A stretch of 10,843 bases of DNA from M0108 sp964523415 (GTDB lineage: Bacteria > Pseudomonadota > Gammaproteobacteria > Chromatiales > Chromatiaceae): contig CAZFZB010000098.1 in the NCBI GenBank assembly GCA_964523415.1, positions 1-10,843 on the forward strand, written 5' to 3'. Position numbers and translations under genes: made by a program. This document shows, piece after piece, positions 1 to 6,778 of the stretch; the first letter of the stretch is position 1; each line of letters begins with the position of its first letter. The notes beneath the pieces were generated by a model. The model was given only the letters and a program-made list of their open reading frames with translations. It did not search any database and had not been told where the DNA came from.

Positions 1-195
1 GAATTTTCGGGACTTGGGGTCGATGGGGCTCAGGCGGTGTTCGTTGATGAGCATGGTCTGGTGGCGCAGCCAGTCCTGCCATGCCTGCCGGGAGACATGC
101 TCGAAGATGCGTTTGCCGAGTTCCCCTGGATAGGGGGGACGATCCAGACCCTCGGCCTCGCGGCCGAGCTTGACGCAATGTACCGTGCGAGTCAT
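1..195 (-). CDS. yggX: Fe(2+)-trafficking protein YggX, 3' end cut by window edge
   Basis: The first 65 codons of a small protein are present, starting MTRTVHCVKL and followed by the family hallmark segment REAEGLD, then YPGELGKRIFE and QTMLINEHRL. This matches the YggX family (about 90 residues), so roughly 25 C-terminal residues lie outside the window. The family is cytoplasmic and is linked to Fe(II) handling and to protection of iron-sulfur proteins from oxidants; the conserved Cys7 is present. The ATG at 195 is preceded by GAGG about 10 nt upstream. The gene lies 45 nt downstream of mutY on the same strand, the classic mutY-yggX order of gammaproteobacteria, so co-transcription is likely. 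Family assignment rests on recalled similarity to the E. coli protein and is very secure. Confidence 0.93.
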   Translation of the reverse strand, partial: MTRTVHCVKLGREAEGLDRPPYPGELGKRIFEHVSRQAWQDWLRHQTMLINEHRLSPIDPKSRKF

Positions 196-240
196 GAAAA
201 AGGAGCCTCAGTAATCGGTTAGTAGGATGAAGAAGCCTTG

Positions 241-1374
241 TTACCTGATTCGCTGGCTACTGGCCCCACCGAACCCGGTCGCAGACGATCCAGTCATGTC
301 GTACTCCCACAGCAGGCGTGACACCGGGGCCGGCAGGCCGACGGCGAGTGCCGGACCGGGGTTATGCCAGCGGAGGTCGTCCCTGTCGGCTACCCGGGCG
401 GGCCATGTCACCAGTCGCAGCCGCAGCGGCTTCATTTCAAGTTTGAAGTGCGAGAAGGTATGACGGCGGGTGGGGAGTTTTTCAACTAGTTCAGCCTCGC
501 TACCCAGGTGCTCCCGACACCAATCCAGGGGATCCTTGGTGGGCTGACATTCAGGCAGGCTCCAGAGGCCACCCCAGATACCCGTAGGGGGGCGCCGTTC
601 CAGCAATACCTCGCCCGCGGGATTGTGCAGGATCAGGAACCAGGCCTCACGGCTGGCGAGCGTCCGCCGCGGCTTGGGATGGGGAAAGGCGAGCGTCTCG
701 CCTTTGGCGTGGGCCAGGCAATCCAGCACCAGCGGACAAGACCTGCAACAGGGGTCGACGCGGGTGCAGACCAGGGACCCCAGATCCATCAGGGCCTGGT
801 TGTAATCGCCGGGGCGCTCGACGGGCATGAGCGCCTGCGCTAGTTCCCAGAACCGGTCGAGAACTCGGCCCTGGCCTGGCCAACCGGCTAGGGCCCGGTG
901 TCGGGCCAGGACCCGTTTGACGTTGCCATCGAGGATGGCATGGGGCTGGCCGCGGGCCAGGGACAGGATGGCCCCGGCGGTGGAGCGTCCAATGCCGGGC
1001 AGGGCCATGACCTCCTCGAGGGTCGGCGGAAAGTCACCGCCATGGCGATCCCGGATGAGGCGCGCGGCGCCGTGGAGGTTACGGCCTCGGGCATAGTAGC
1101 CCAGGCCGGACCAGTAGCGGAGCACCTCGTCCACCTCGGCTTCCGCCAGATCCGCCAGACGCGGGAAGCGGGTCATGAAGCGCTCGAAATAGGGGATGAC
1201 CGTGGCGACCTGGGTCTGCTGAAGCATGACCTCGGAAATCCAGACCCGATAGGGGCTGGGGTCGCGCTGCCAGGGCAGGTCCTTGCGGCCATGCTGGTCG
1301 AACCAGGCAAGCAGGCGCTGGGAGAGATCGGCGGGAGCGGCGACTGGGCCCTGGGAGCCCTCAGCCATGGCCAT
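241..1374 (-). CDS. mutY: A/G-specific adenine DNA glycosylase MutY
   Basis: MutY removes adenine mispaired with 8-oxoguanine in base excision repair. In ATG(1374) numbering (377 aa; E. coli is 350) the order is: catalytic Glu48 in SEVMLQQTQV; helix-hairpin-helix LPGIGRSTAG (about 125-134); catalytic Asp149 in ILDGNVKRVLAR; a [4Fe-4S] set C203-X6-C210-X2-C213-X5-C219; and a C-terminal NUDIX-like 8-oxoG recognition domain with RPPTGIWGGLW (about 261-271) and the FSH motif (F307-S308-H309). No key residue is missing. The frame can be extended to a TTG at 1404, adding 10 residues, but ATG 1374 has an AGGGG 6 nt upstream (1381-1385) and better fits family length. A short tail beyond the NUDIX domain is unremarkable. 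It sits between asmA and yggX on the same strand, as in other gammaproteobacteria. Confidence 0.97.
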   Translation of the reverse strand: MAMAEGSQGPVAAPADLSQRLLAWFDQHGRKDLPWQRDPSPYRVWISEVMLQQTQVATVIPYFERFMTRFPRLADLAEAEVDEVLRYWSGLGYYARGRNLHGAARLIRDRHGGDFPPTLEEVMALPGIGRSTAGAILSLARGQPHAILDGNVKRVLARHRALAGWPGQGRVLDRFWELAQALMPVERPGDYNQALMDLGSLVCTRVDPCCRSCPLVLDCLAHAKGETLAFPHPKPRRTLASREAWFLILHNPAGEVLLERRPPTGIWGGLWSLPECQPTKDPLDWCREHLGSEAELVEKLPTRRHTFSHFKLEMKPLRLRLVTWPARVADRDDLRWHNPGPALAVGLPAPVSRLLWEYDMTGSSATGFGGASSQRIR

Positions 1375-1473
1375 GATCAGCCCCTGACCAGGTTGCCGCC
1401 CCAAACCCCAGGGTAGCTGAAGAGGCGAGTGCGTATGGGGATGCGTAGCCCCAGGACCAGGGCACGTGTCCCC

Positions 1474-3786
1474 CTAGCGTCCCAACAGGGACTTCAGGCC
1501 TTTTTCGAGGCCCCGGATACCTGAGCGTTCCTCCAGTTGCTGGAGGCGGTTGCCATCCCCGCGGCCCAACTCCTGCTCCAGGCGCCGTTTGGCCAGTTCC
1601 CGGACAAGGGGGGTGGGATCAAGGCGCCACTCGGGGGATCGGAGATTGCCACTGATGTGTATGGGGATGGGCAGGCCCTCGATCTCCTTGATGGGACGAT
1701 CCGCGGGGGCATTGACCACCCGTGCCTCGAAATCGAAATCCAGATCATCCCGGGGCAAGTCGATACGCCCCTTGCCCTTGGCCTTGAAGTAACCGGAGGT
1801 AGCCTGAAGATCCTGAGTCTGGACAATCCCCCTCTCGATTTGGGCCGTCGCCTGCAGATCTCTGAACTCGGTCTGTTCCGGCCCCTCCGCCGTGGGAGGG
1901 CCGGCATTGCCCCGGATTCCCGCCTCGGCACGCTGGATGGCCCGCTCCAGATCGAAGCCGTGCAGATAACCCTTGGCAACCCTCAGGCTGGCCTGGCCGG
2001 ACATACCCTGGATGAAGTCCTGCCGTGACCCGCCCCGACTGTTCAGATCGACCGTCAGGTTACCGGTACCCGTTAGGCGTCCCTCCCTCTTCAGATCGCG
2101 GAGCAGGTCACCGACACTGACGGCCTCAGCCTTCTGATTCAGGGTGATTAGCGGCGGGGCCTGAGTGCCATCCATCAGCACCTGGCCTTGGAGCTTGCCG
2201 GAATAGAAGCGCGTAACCTGTTCTTCCAGGCGGAACTGGCCGTCCTGGAGTGAGATCTGGCCATTGAAGTCGCCAAAGGTCAGGCCCTGGAGGCGCAACT
2301 GGTTGACGCGCACCCGGCCCTGCAGGTTCAGGGTGAAGAGCGCGGCCACCGGGTCCAGCCCCAGGCCCGGCCCGGGAGGGGTGACCGGGGCGGCAAGGGC
2401 CTCGGCGGCCAACAGCCTCAGCAACAGAGGCGCAGGTGAGGGATTCAAGGACGGAGGGACGGCGGAGCCGACGGCGGGGAGGGACAAGGTGCCCGACGGC
2501 GGCAGATAGGCATCGAGATCGAGCCGATCCAGGCGCAGATCGAACCCCTGACTCGGTTTCGCTCCAGGCATCCAGGACCAGGTACCGCTGACATGGCTCT
2601 TGTCCAGGGTCATATCCAGTCCCGTGACATCGAGGCGGTCCGCCGCCCATTGCCAGTCGGAGCGCAGGGCGAGGAGGCCAAGGGTGGTGGGGTCCGCCAG
2701 GGCCGGCAGCTTGAGGCCCTGCCCAGCCAACCAGGCCCGGGGATCAAAGGCGTCCAGGACCAGGTGGCCCTGGTAGCGGGGGGCATCGTGTATCTGAGTA
2801 GCGACGGCATCCCCGGTCAACCTGAGTTTGCCACTCTCCAGGACCAGGCCGCGCACCCTCAGGGTCTGGGCCTGGTGATCGAGATCCAGATCCGCCCCAG
2901 CCTCGATCGACAGGGGCTTGTCTTGCAAGGGTCTGCCATTTAGGTCCAGCCGCAGTTCGAGACCGGGAAGGGCATAGACCCGGGCATGCAAGTCACCCTG
3001 CATGGTACCCACCAGGTTGCCGCTTACCCGCGTCCCATTGCCTAGGGTCAGGCCCTCCAGCCGCAAGGTGAAGGGTGTCGTCTCCAGGGTACGGCCATCC
3101 CTGGGCAGCTTGACGCTGGCGTCCAGGACCAGATGGGCTTCGCTGGTCATCCCCTGCCCCGCCAGGTTGCCGGCGATGGTCAGGGCCAGGGGTGCCTCCG
3201 GGTCGAGTTGGGGAATCCCGACACTGAGATCCTGGAAGGCGAGGAGGGTCCCGCTTTCCTGGTCGTCCCAGTTCAGCCGTACCCCGGCCAGGGCGATGCC
3301 CTGACCCTTGCCATCCGGGAGGGGCGGTGCCGCCATCCCCGCGCCCCCCGGCAGCCGGGGTGTGACGGCAAGGGGGGCCGCCGGCGCCGGGCCGGTACCG
3401 GTCAGGTCGTCCCAGTTGGTGCGACCATCCGGGGCACGGATCAGGTTGAGGGTCACCCCGGTTCCCAGCACCTCCTCCAATTCCAGGCGCCCCTGCAACA
3501 GGGGTAAAAATTTCAGCCGGGCCTGGACCTCCTGGATGCGCGCAAAGGGCTCATCCCCAAAACCCCTGGGCTGTGACAGGCTCGCATCCCGCACCTCCAC
3601 CCCAATCCAGGGAAAGAGGGAGAGCCCCAGGTCACCCGCCAGATTCAGTTGCCGGCCAGTGGCCCTCGCGACCCAGGTGCTGATCTCTTCCTTGTAGTGG
3701 TTGGGATCGACGAAATAGTGAACCGCGGCGATCAGGACCATTGGGATCGCCAACAGGATCAGCAGGATTCTCAAGAGCAGTTTCAT
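1474..3786 (-). CDS. asmA: AsmA family protein (inner-membrane anchored, periplasmic)
   Basis: A 770-residue protein. Residues 4-23 form one N-terminal membrane segment; the rest is expected to be periplasmic. The start is typical AsmA: signal anchor, VDPNHYKEEISTWV, TGRQLNLAGDL, LFPWIGVEV, RIQEVQARLKFLPLLQGRLE and GRTNWDDL (about 121-128). The C-terminal AsmA block runs from about 490 to 720 (FYSGKLQGQ, RLTGTGNLTVDL, FIQGMSGQASLRVAKGYLHG, DLDFDFEARVV, PIHISGNLRSPEWRLDP). A charged helical tail closes the protein. AsmA proteins belong to the bridge-like lipid-transfer superfamily and affect outer-membrane biogenesis; the exact substrate cannot be read here. It is longer than E. coli AsmA (617 aa), partly through Pro/Ala-rich linkers at about 131-160 and 440-480. 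The ATG at 3786 precedes the hydrophobic anchor directly; its Shine-Dalgarno is weak. mutY follows after 99 nt on the same strand, as in Pseudomonas. Confidence 0.9.
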   Translation of the reverse strand: MKLLLRILLILLAIPMVLIAAVHYFVDPNHYKEEISTWVARATGRQLNLAGDLGLSLFPWIGVEVRDASLSQPRGFGDEPFARIQEVQARLKFLPLLQGRLELEEVLGTGVTLNLIRAPDGRTNWDDLTGTGPAPAAPLAVTPRLPGGAGMAAPPLPDGKGQGIALAGVRLNWDDQESGTLLAFQDLSVGIPQLDPEAPLALTIAGNLAGQGMTSEAHLVLDASVKLPRDGRTLETTPFTLRLEGLTLGNGTRVSGNLVGTMQGDLHARVYALPGLELRLDLNGRPLQDKPLSIEAGADLDLDHQAQTLRVRGLVLESGKLRLTGDAVATQIHDAPRYQGHLVLDAFDPRAWLAGQGLKLPALADPTTLGLLALRSDWQWAADRLDVTGLDMTLDKSHVSGTWSWMPGAKPSQGFDLRLDRLDLDAYLPPSGTLSLPAVGSAVPPSLNPSPAPLLLRLLAAEALAAPVTPPGPGLGLDPVAALFTLNLQGRVRVNQLRLQGLTFGDFNGQISLQDGQFRLEEQVTRFYSGKLQGQVLMDGTQAPPLITLNQKAEAVSVGDLLRDLKREGRLTGTGNLTVDLNSRGGSRQDFIQGMSGQASLRVAKGYLHGFDLERAIQRAEAGIRGNAGPPTAEGPEQTEFRDLQATAQIERGIVQTQDLQATSGYFKAKGKGRIDLPRDDLDFDFEARVVNAPADRPIKEIEGLPIPIHISGNLRSPEWRLDPTPLVRELAKRRLEQELGRGDGNRLQQLEERSGIRGLEKGLKSLLGR

Positions 3787-3841
3787 GGCGAAGTCCAGGT
3801 GGCTGAAAAGCGCCTGTCAGGGCAAGTTCGGTTTCGACAAC

Positions 3842-3866
3842 CCTGCAGGCACCCTTTGCCTACAGG
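3842..3866 (-). other. Strong hairpin between tRNA-Gly and asmA
   Basis: On the minus strand CCTGTAGGCA, a 5-nt loop AAGGG and TGCCTGCAGG form a 10-bp stem with a single U-G wobble. There is no T tract after it on either strand, so it is not a standard intrinsic terminator. It lies in the 152-bp gap between the tRNA 3' end and the asmA start, so it could be an RNA processing or attenuation structure in the asmA leader, or a protein-binding dyad. The role is unknown; the pairing is directly visible. Confidence 0.5.
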
Positions 3867-3938
3867 TCCGACCGGCGCGTCGCCACTGCTGAAGGAAACC
3901 GGAACTCAGAAACATCAAGAACTGGAGGCGGAGGGAAT

Positions 3939-4012
3939 TGGAGCGGGTGATGGGAATCGAACCCACGCTAGAAGCTTGGGAAGCTTCCGTTCTACCATTG
4001 AACTACACCCGC
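3939..4012 (-). tRNA. tRNA-Gly (anticodon CCC)
   Basis: A 74-nt minus-strand gene including an encoded CCA. The acceptor stem GCGGGTG pairs with CACCCGC. The D arm is GTTCAATGGTAGAAC. The anticodon stem GAAGC/GCTTC carries the loop TTCCCAA, giving anticodon CCC, which reads GGG. The T arm contains GGGTTCGATTCCC, and the discriminator is T, as in bacterial glycine tRNAs. It closely resembles the E. coli tRNA-Gly(CCC). It stands alone behind its own promoter; asmA follows 152 bp downstream on the same strand and may receive read-through. Confidence 0.98.
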
Positions 4013-4024
4013 CGACAGGTCATC

Positions 4025-4054
4025 AGTATAAGAACCCCTAGCTGCCGATTGCAA
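4025..4054 (-). promoter_or_regulatory. Sigma70-type promoter of tRNA-Gly
   Basis: Minus strand: -35 TTGCAA (4049-4054), an 18-nt spacer, and -10 TATACT (4025-4030, 5 of 6 matches to consensus). The tRNA 5' end lies 12 nt past the -10 box, so transcription would begin only about 5 nt before the mature 5' end, typical of tRNA promoters. The stretch between the -10 and the gene contains no clearly GC-rich stringent discriminator. Confidence 0.7.
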
Positions 4055-4078
4055 GCCTGGCATTGGCCATGCCAAGGC
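4055..4078. promoter_or_regulatory. Inverted repeat abutting the tRNA-Gly -35 box
   Basis: TGGCAT, a 5-nt spacer and ATGCCA form a perfect 6+6 dyad (4058-4074). The arms extend by three more pairs (GCC/GGC) if one bulged base is allowed. It ends exactly where the -35 hexamer begins, in the divergent region between tRNA-Gly and the antiporter gene. It could be an operator or activator site for either gene, or chance. The remaining divergent DNA (4079-4227) shows no gene and no convincing second promoter to my reading. Confidence 0.3.
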
Positions 4079-4227
4079 TCTCAAGTCTGGGACTGCTGTA
4101 GAATCCCCAGTAAGCGACCAGGGGGAGACCCTGACGCGGAGCCTGATCTCCAGCCGGTCCACCGAGTTGGCGAGGGCGAGCCCCGATCCCATACCAATGA
4201 CCGACCCAGTTCCCGGAGTATCCCCCC

Positions 4228-5934
4228 TTGGAACCTAAATCCTTCGTCGATTCCGCCGTCCTCCTGTTGATAGCGACCGCCATTGCCGTTGCCATCTTTC
4301 GCCGGTTTGGACTCGGGTCGGTACTGGGCCTGCTGGTGGCAGGTATCTTCATTGGTCCCCACACCCCGGGGCCCACGGTGACCCACCAGGTGGAGGATGT
4401 CCGCCACTTTACGGAGTTAGGGGTGGTGCTCCTCCTCTTCGTCATAGGTCTGGAGATGCACCCGCGCCGCCTCTGGTCCTTAAGACGTTCCATGTTTGGG
4501 CTGGGTTCCCTGCAAATCCTCCTGTCCGGTGGCGCTATCGCCCTCTATCTGCACCTCTTCGAACCGCGCTGGGGTATAGACCTGCTCGCCGGTCTCACCC
4601 TCGCCCTCTCCTCCACCGCCTTCGTCATCCAGATGTTGCAGGAAAAGGGCGAGATCGCCAGTCCCCACGGCCAGACCACCTTCGCCATCCTGTTGATGCA
4701 GGACCTGGCCGTGGTGCCCTTGCTCGCCCTGGTGCCCATCCTGGCGGATAGTGGCACTCTGTCCAGCGATGTTCCCATCCTCAAGCAGGTGCTCTACGTC
4801 GTCAGCGCCGTGACCCTGGTATTTCTGACGGGTTATTACCTGATCCCGCGCGTGCTCGATCTGCTGGCGCGGCAGAATAACCGCGAGGCCTTCTTTCTCG
4901 TGGCCCTGGCCGCCGTCTTCGCCGCCGCCTGGGCCATGGAAAAGGCCGGCATGTCCATGGCCCTGGGGGCCTTTCTGATGGGGGTCGCCCTCTCGGGCTC
5001 CCGCTACAACCTCCAGATCCAGGCGGCCATCGATCCCCACAAGGGCCTGCTGATGAGCCTCTTTTTCGTCGCCGTGGGCATGTCGGTGGACATCGGCGCC
5101 TTGGCCGAAGACCCTCTGACCTTCCTGCGCCATGTCGCGGTCATCGTTACCATCAAGATCGCGGTCCTGGTCAGTCTCTGCCTGGCCTTTGGCGAAGGAC
5201 GCCAGACCGCTACCCGCGTCGCATTCATCCTCTCCCAAGGCGGCGAATTCGGCTTCGTGCTCTTCGGCACCGCCAAGGCCATGGACCTCATCGATAATGA
5301 CACCTTCGTGCTGGCAATCGGTATCATCTCCTTCAGCATGCTGATTACGCCCCTCCTGGTTCGCCTGGGTGATGCCCTGGCAAACCGCCTGAGCGCAAAT
5401 GCGATACCGGGTGACGAGACTTTTCCCTTTACCCACCCCGATGCCGATCACCAGTACCGGGCCCTGGTGGCAGGATACGGACGCGTGGGCCATGCCGTGG
5501 GCACCATCCTGGGGAGCAGCGGCATCCCCTATATCGCCTTCGACACCAACCAGGCCCGGGTCGCCGAGTTCAGCTCCCTAGGTCACCCCGTTTTTTACGG
5601 CGATGTCACCAACCTGGACCTGCTGGTCGCCGCCCACATCGAGAAGGTGGACCTGGTCGTTCTGACCCTGGATGACCGCGAGGGCGCCCTGCACGCCGCC
5701 ACCCTGATCCGTGACCTGGCCCCCAATACCATCATTGTGGCGCGGGCCCGGGACCTCGATGCCAGCGATGCCCTGTTACGGGCGGGTGTCAACAAGGCCT
5801 TCCCCGAGGCCCTGGAGGCCAGCCTGCGCCTGGCCGCGGAGGCCCTCGAATGTCTGGGAATCGCCGGGGAGGACACGGATATGCTGGTGCGGGGTGTCCG
5901 CCGCTCCGACTACGCCCTGGTAAGGGAGGAGTGA
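4228..5934 (+). CDS. Kef-type CPA2 monovalent cation:proton antiporter with RCK/TrkA-N domain
   Basis: A 568-residue inner-membrane protein. Residues 8-385 are a hydrophobic Na+/H+-exchanger domain of roughly a dozen helices, including VLGLLVAGIFIGP, LLLFVIGLEM, the QDLAVVPLLA motif with Asp159 (equivalent to the key Asp of KefC) and LSQGGEFGFVLF. Residues 408-540 are a cytosolic RCK/TrkA-N Rossmann domain: GYGRVG (416-421), Asp439 at the end of strand 2, VFYGDVTNLDLL and IIVARARD. Similarity to E. coli KefB/KefC is clear through ALECLG (539-544). The protein is shorter than KefC (620 aa) and lacks its C-terminal extension; no KefF/KefG-like ancillary gene is nearby, so glutathione gating is not supported. 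Likely K+(or Na+)/H+ exchange. The start is TTG with GGAG 9 nt upstream (4215-4218); an in-frame stop at 4198 leaves no upstream ATG. Confidence 0.9.
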   Translation: MEPKSFVDSAVLLLIATAIAVAIFRRFGLGSVLGLLVAGIFIGPHTPGPTVTHQVEDVRHFTELGVVLLLFVIGLEMHPRRLWSLRRSMFGLGSLQILLSGGAIALYLHLFEPRWGIDLLAGLTLALSSTAFVIQMLQEKGEIASPHGQTTFAILLMQDLAVVPLLALVPILADSGTLSSDVPILKQVLYVVSAVTLVFLTGYYLIPRVLDLLARQNNREAFFLVALAAVFAAAWAMEKAGMSMALGAFLMGVALSGSRYNLQIQAAIDPHKGLLMSLFFVAVGMSVDIGALAEDPLTFLRHVAVIVTIKIAVLVSLCLAFGEGRQTATRVAFILSQGGEFGFVLFGTAKAMDLIDNDTFVLAIGIISFSMLITPLLVRLGDALANRLSANAIPGDETFPFTHPDADHQYRALVAGYGRVGHAVGTILGSSGIPYIAFDTNQARVAEFSSLGHPVFYGDVTNLDLLVAAHIEKVDLVVLTLDDREGALHAATLIRDLAPNTIIVARARDLDASDALLRAGVNKAFPEALEASLRLAAEALECLGIAGEDTDMLVRGVRRSDYALVREE

Positions 5935-5935
5935 G

Positions 5936-5971
5936 GGCACGCTACCTGGACCCTGGCTCGCCCCGCGTGCC
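5936..5971. terminator. Possible stem-loop just after the antiporter stop codon
   Basis: GGCACGC (5936-5942) and GCGTGCC (5965-5971) can form a 7-bp GC-rich stem around a 22-nt loop, starting one base after the antiporter TGA. The position suggests a transcription end or mRNA 3' structure, but the loop is long and no T run follows, so a canonical intrinsic terminator is not shown. The rest of the 135-bp gap before trmB contains only the mini-ORF described separately and no clear promoter. Confidence 0.3.
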
Positions 5972-6038
5972 GACGAAATCCTTTATCCTTGCGCCCTGCC
6001 CTTCTGTCACCACCCTAACCAGGAGGCACCTCAATCTC

Positions 6039-6077
6039 ATGACCATGCCCGCCCGGGAGGGCTCCTGCCCTGACTAA
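6039..6077 (+). CDS. 12-codon mini-ORF overlapping the trmB start (possible leader peptide)
   Basis: ATG at 6039 opens a short frame encoding MTMPAREGSCPD and ending in TAA at 6075-6077. A perfect AGGAGG lies 12 nt upstream (6021-6026), the best ribosome site in the neighbourhood. The mini-ORF stop overlaps the proposed CTG start of trmB (6070), so translation of the two could be coupled. Alternatively the ATG is the true trmB start and a 1-nt error or frameshift separates the two frames. I know of no function for the peptide. Confidence 0.35.
   Translation: MTMPAREGSCPD
6055..6060 (+). promoter_or_regulatory. Ribosome binding site deciding the trmB start
   Basis: GGGAGG lies 9 nt before CTG 6070, the only plausible initiator in the trmB frame that keeps the conserved N-terminal segment; the frame is closed by a TGA at 6040-6042. 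This supports CTG initiation over the GTG at 6124, which has no comparable site. Confidence 0.45.
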
Positions 6078-6777
6078 CTCAACGCCTGAACGAGCATCCC
6101 ATCGGCGCCCTATCCGCAGCTATGTGCTGCGTCAGGGCCGGCTGACCGAGGCCCAGGAGCGCGCCTTCACCGCGCTGTGGCCGCGATACGGCGTCGAGTG
6201 GGAGCCAGGTCGGACCCTGGACCTGCCAGCCCTGTTCGGAAACGACCGCCCAGTCTTTCTGGAGATTGGCTTCGGTAATGGCGAGACCCTGGCCGAGATG
6301 GCCGCTGACCACTCCGAACGCAATTACCTCGGGGTCGAGGTTCATGGCCCCGGCGTGGGCCACCTGTTGCTTGAGATCGCCAGGCGAGACCTGACCAACC
6401 TGCGTCTGTTGCGCCAAGATGCCGTGGCCCTGCTGACAGGAGGCCTGGCCCCCGCCAGCCTGGCGGGGGTCTATCTGTTCTTTCCCGACCCCTGGCCCAA
6501 GAAGCGCCACCATAAGCGGCGTATCCTCAACCCGGGCTTCGTGACCGGGCTGGCCCGGGTCATTTGCCCCGGGGGCCTGTTCCATACCGCCACCGACTGG
6601 GAGCCCTATGCCCAGCAGATGCTGGAGGTGCTGACGGCCAGTGACAGCCTTTTCCTCAATGGCGCCGGACCTGGCGAATTCTCACCCCGTCCCTCGGACC
6701 GCCCCCTGACCAAGTTCGAACGACGCGGGCAGGGGTTGGGGCATGGCGTCTGGGACCTGATCTTTCAACGTCGCTGA
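6070..6777 (+). CDS. trmB: tRNA (guanine-N7-)-methyltransferase TrmB
   Basis: TrmB makes m7G46 in the tRNA variable loop using S-adenosylmethionine, in the cytosol. In CTG(6070) numbering (235 aa; E. coli 239): the N-terminal RRPIRSYVLRQGRLT (about 12-26); the SAM-binding EIGFGNG (65-71) and LGVEVHGPGVG; the active-site loop FFPDPWPKKRHHKRR (137-151); ATDWEPYA (174-181); and the C-terminal RPLTKFERRGQGLGHGVWDL. All hallmark motifs are intact. The start is uncertain. GTG 6124 would give 217 aa but would cut off IRSY of the conserved IRS-(F/Y)-V-x-RQGR segment. CTG 6070 with GGGAGG fits family length. A start at ATG 6039 would need a frameshift. The gene ends 1 nt before fetA, so it heads a trmB-fetA-fetB transcription unit. 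Confidence 0.93.
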   Translation: MTNSTPERASHRRPIRSYVLRQGRLTEAQERAFTALWPRYGVEWEPGRTLDLPALFGNDRPVFLEIGFGNGETLAEMAADHSERNYLGVEVHGPGVGHLLLEIARRDLTNLRLLRQDAVALLTGGLAPASLAGVYLFFPDPWPKKRHHKRRILNPGFVTGLARVICPGGLFHTATDWEPYAQQMLEVLTASDSLFLNGAGPGEFSPRPSDRPLTKFERRGQGLGHGVWDLIFQRR

Positions 6778-6778
6778 C

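Noticed and set aside
1375..1404. TTG 1404 as mutY start
   Set aside because: Possible, but ATG 1374 has a well-spaced AGGGG and the extra 10 residues have no counterpart in the family N-terminus.
898..1416. 172-codon plus-strand open frame opposite mutY
   Set aside because: mutY on the other strand has all catalytic and Fe-S residues; the plus-strand peptide has no recognisable features.
1375..1473. CACGTG-centred near-palindrome and G/C runs between asmA and mutY as a terminator or operator
   Set aside because: Arms are short and asymmetric with no T tract; nothing beyond what GC-rich DNA gives by chance.
4480..5493. 337-codon open frame on the minus strand inside the antiporter gene
   Set aside because: Its composition (long Gly/Glu/His/Gln/Asp-rich runs, no recognisable motifs) is typical of an antisense shadow in GC-rich DNA; the plus strand encodes a clear antiporter.
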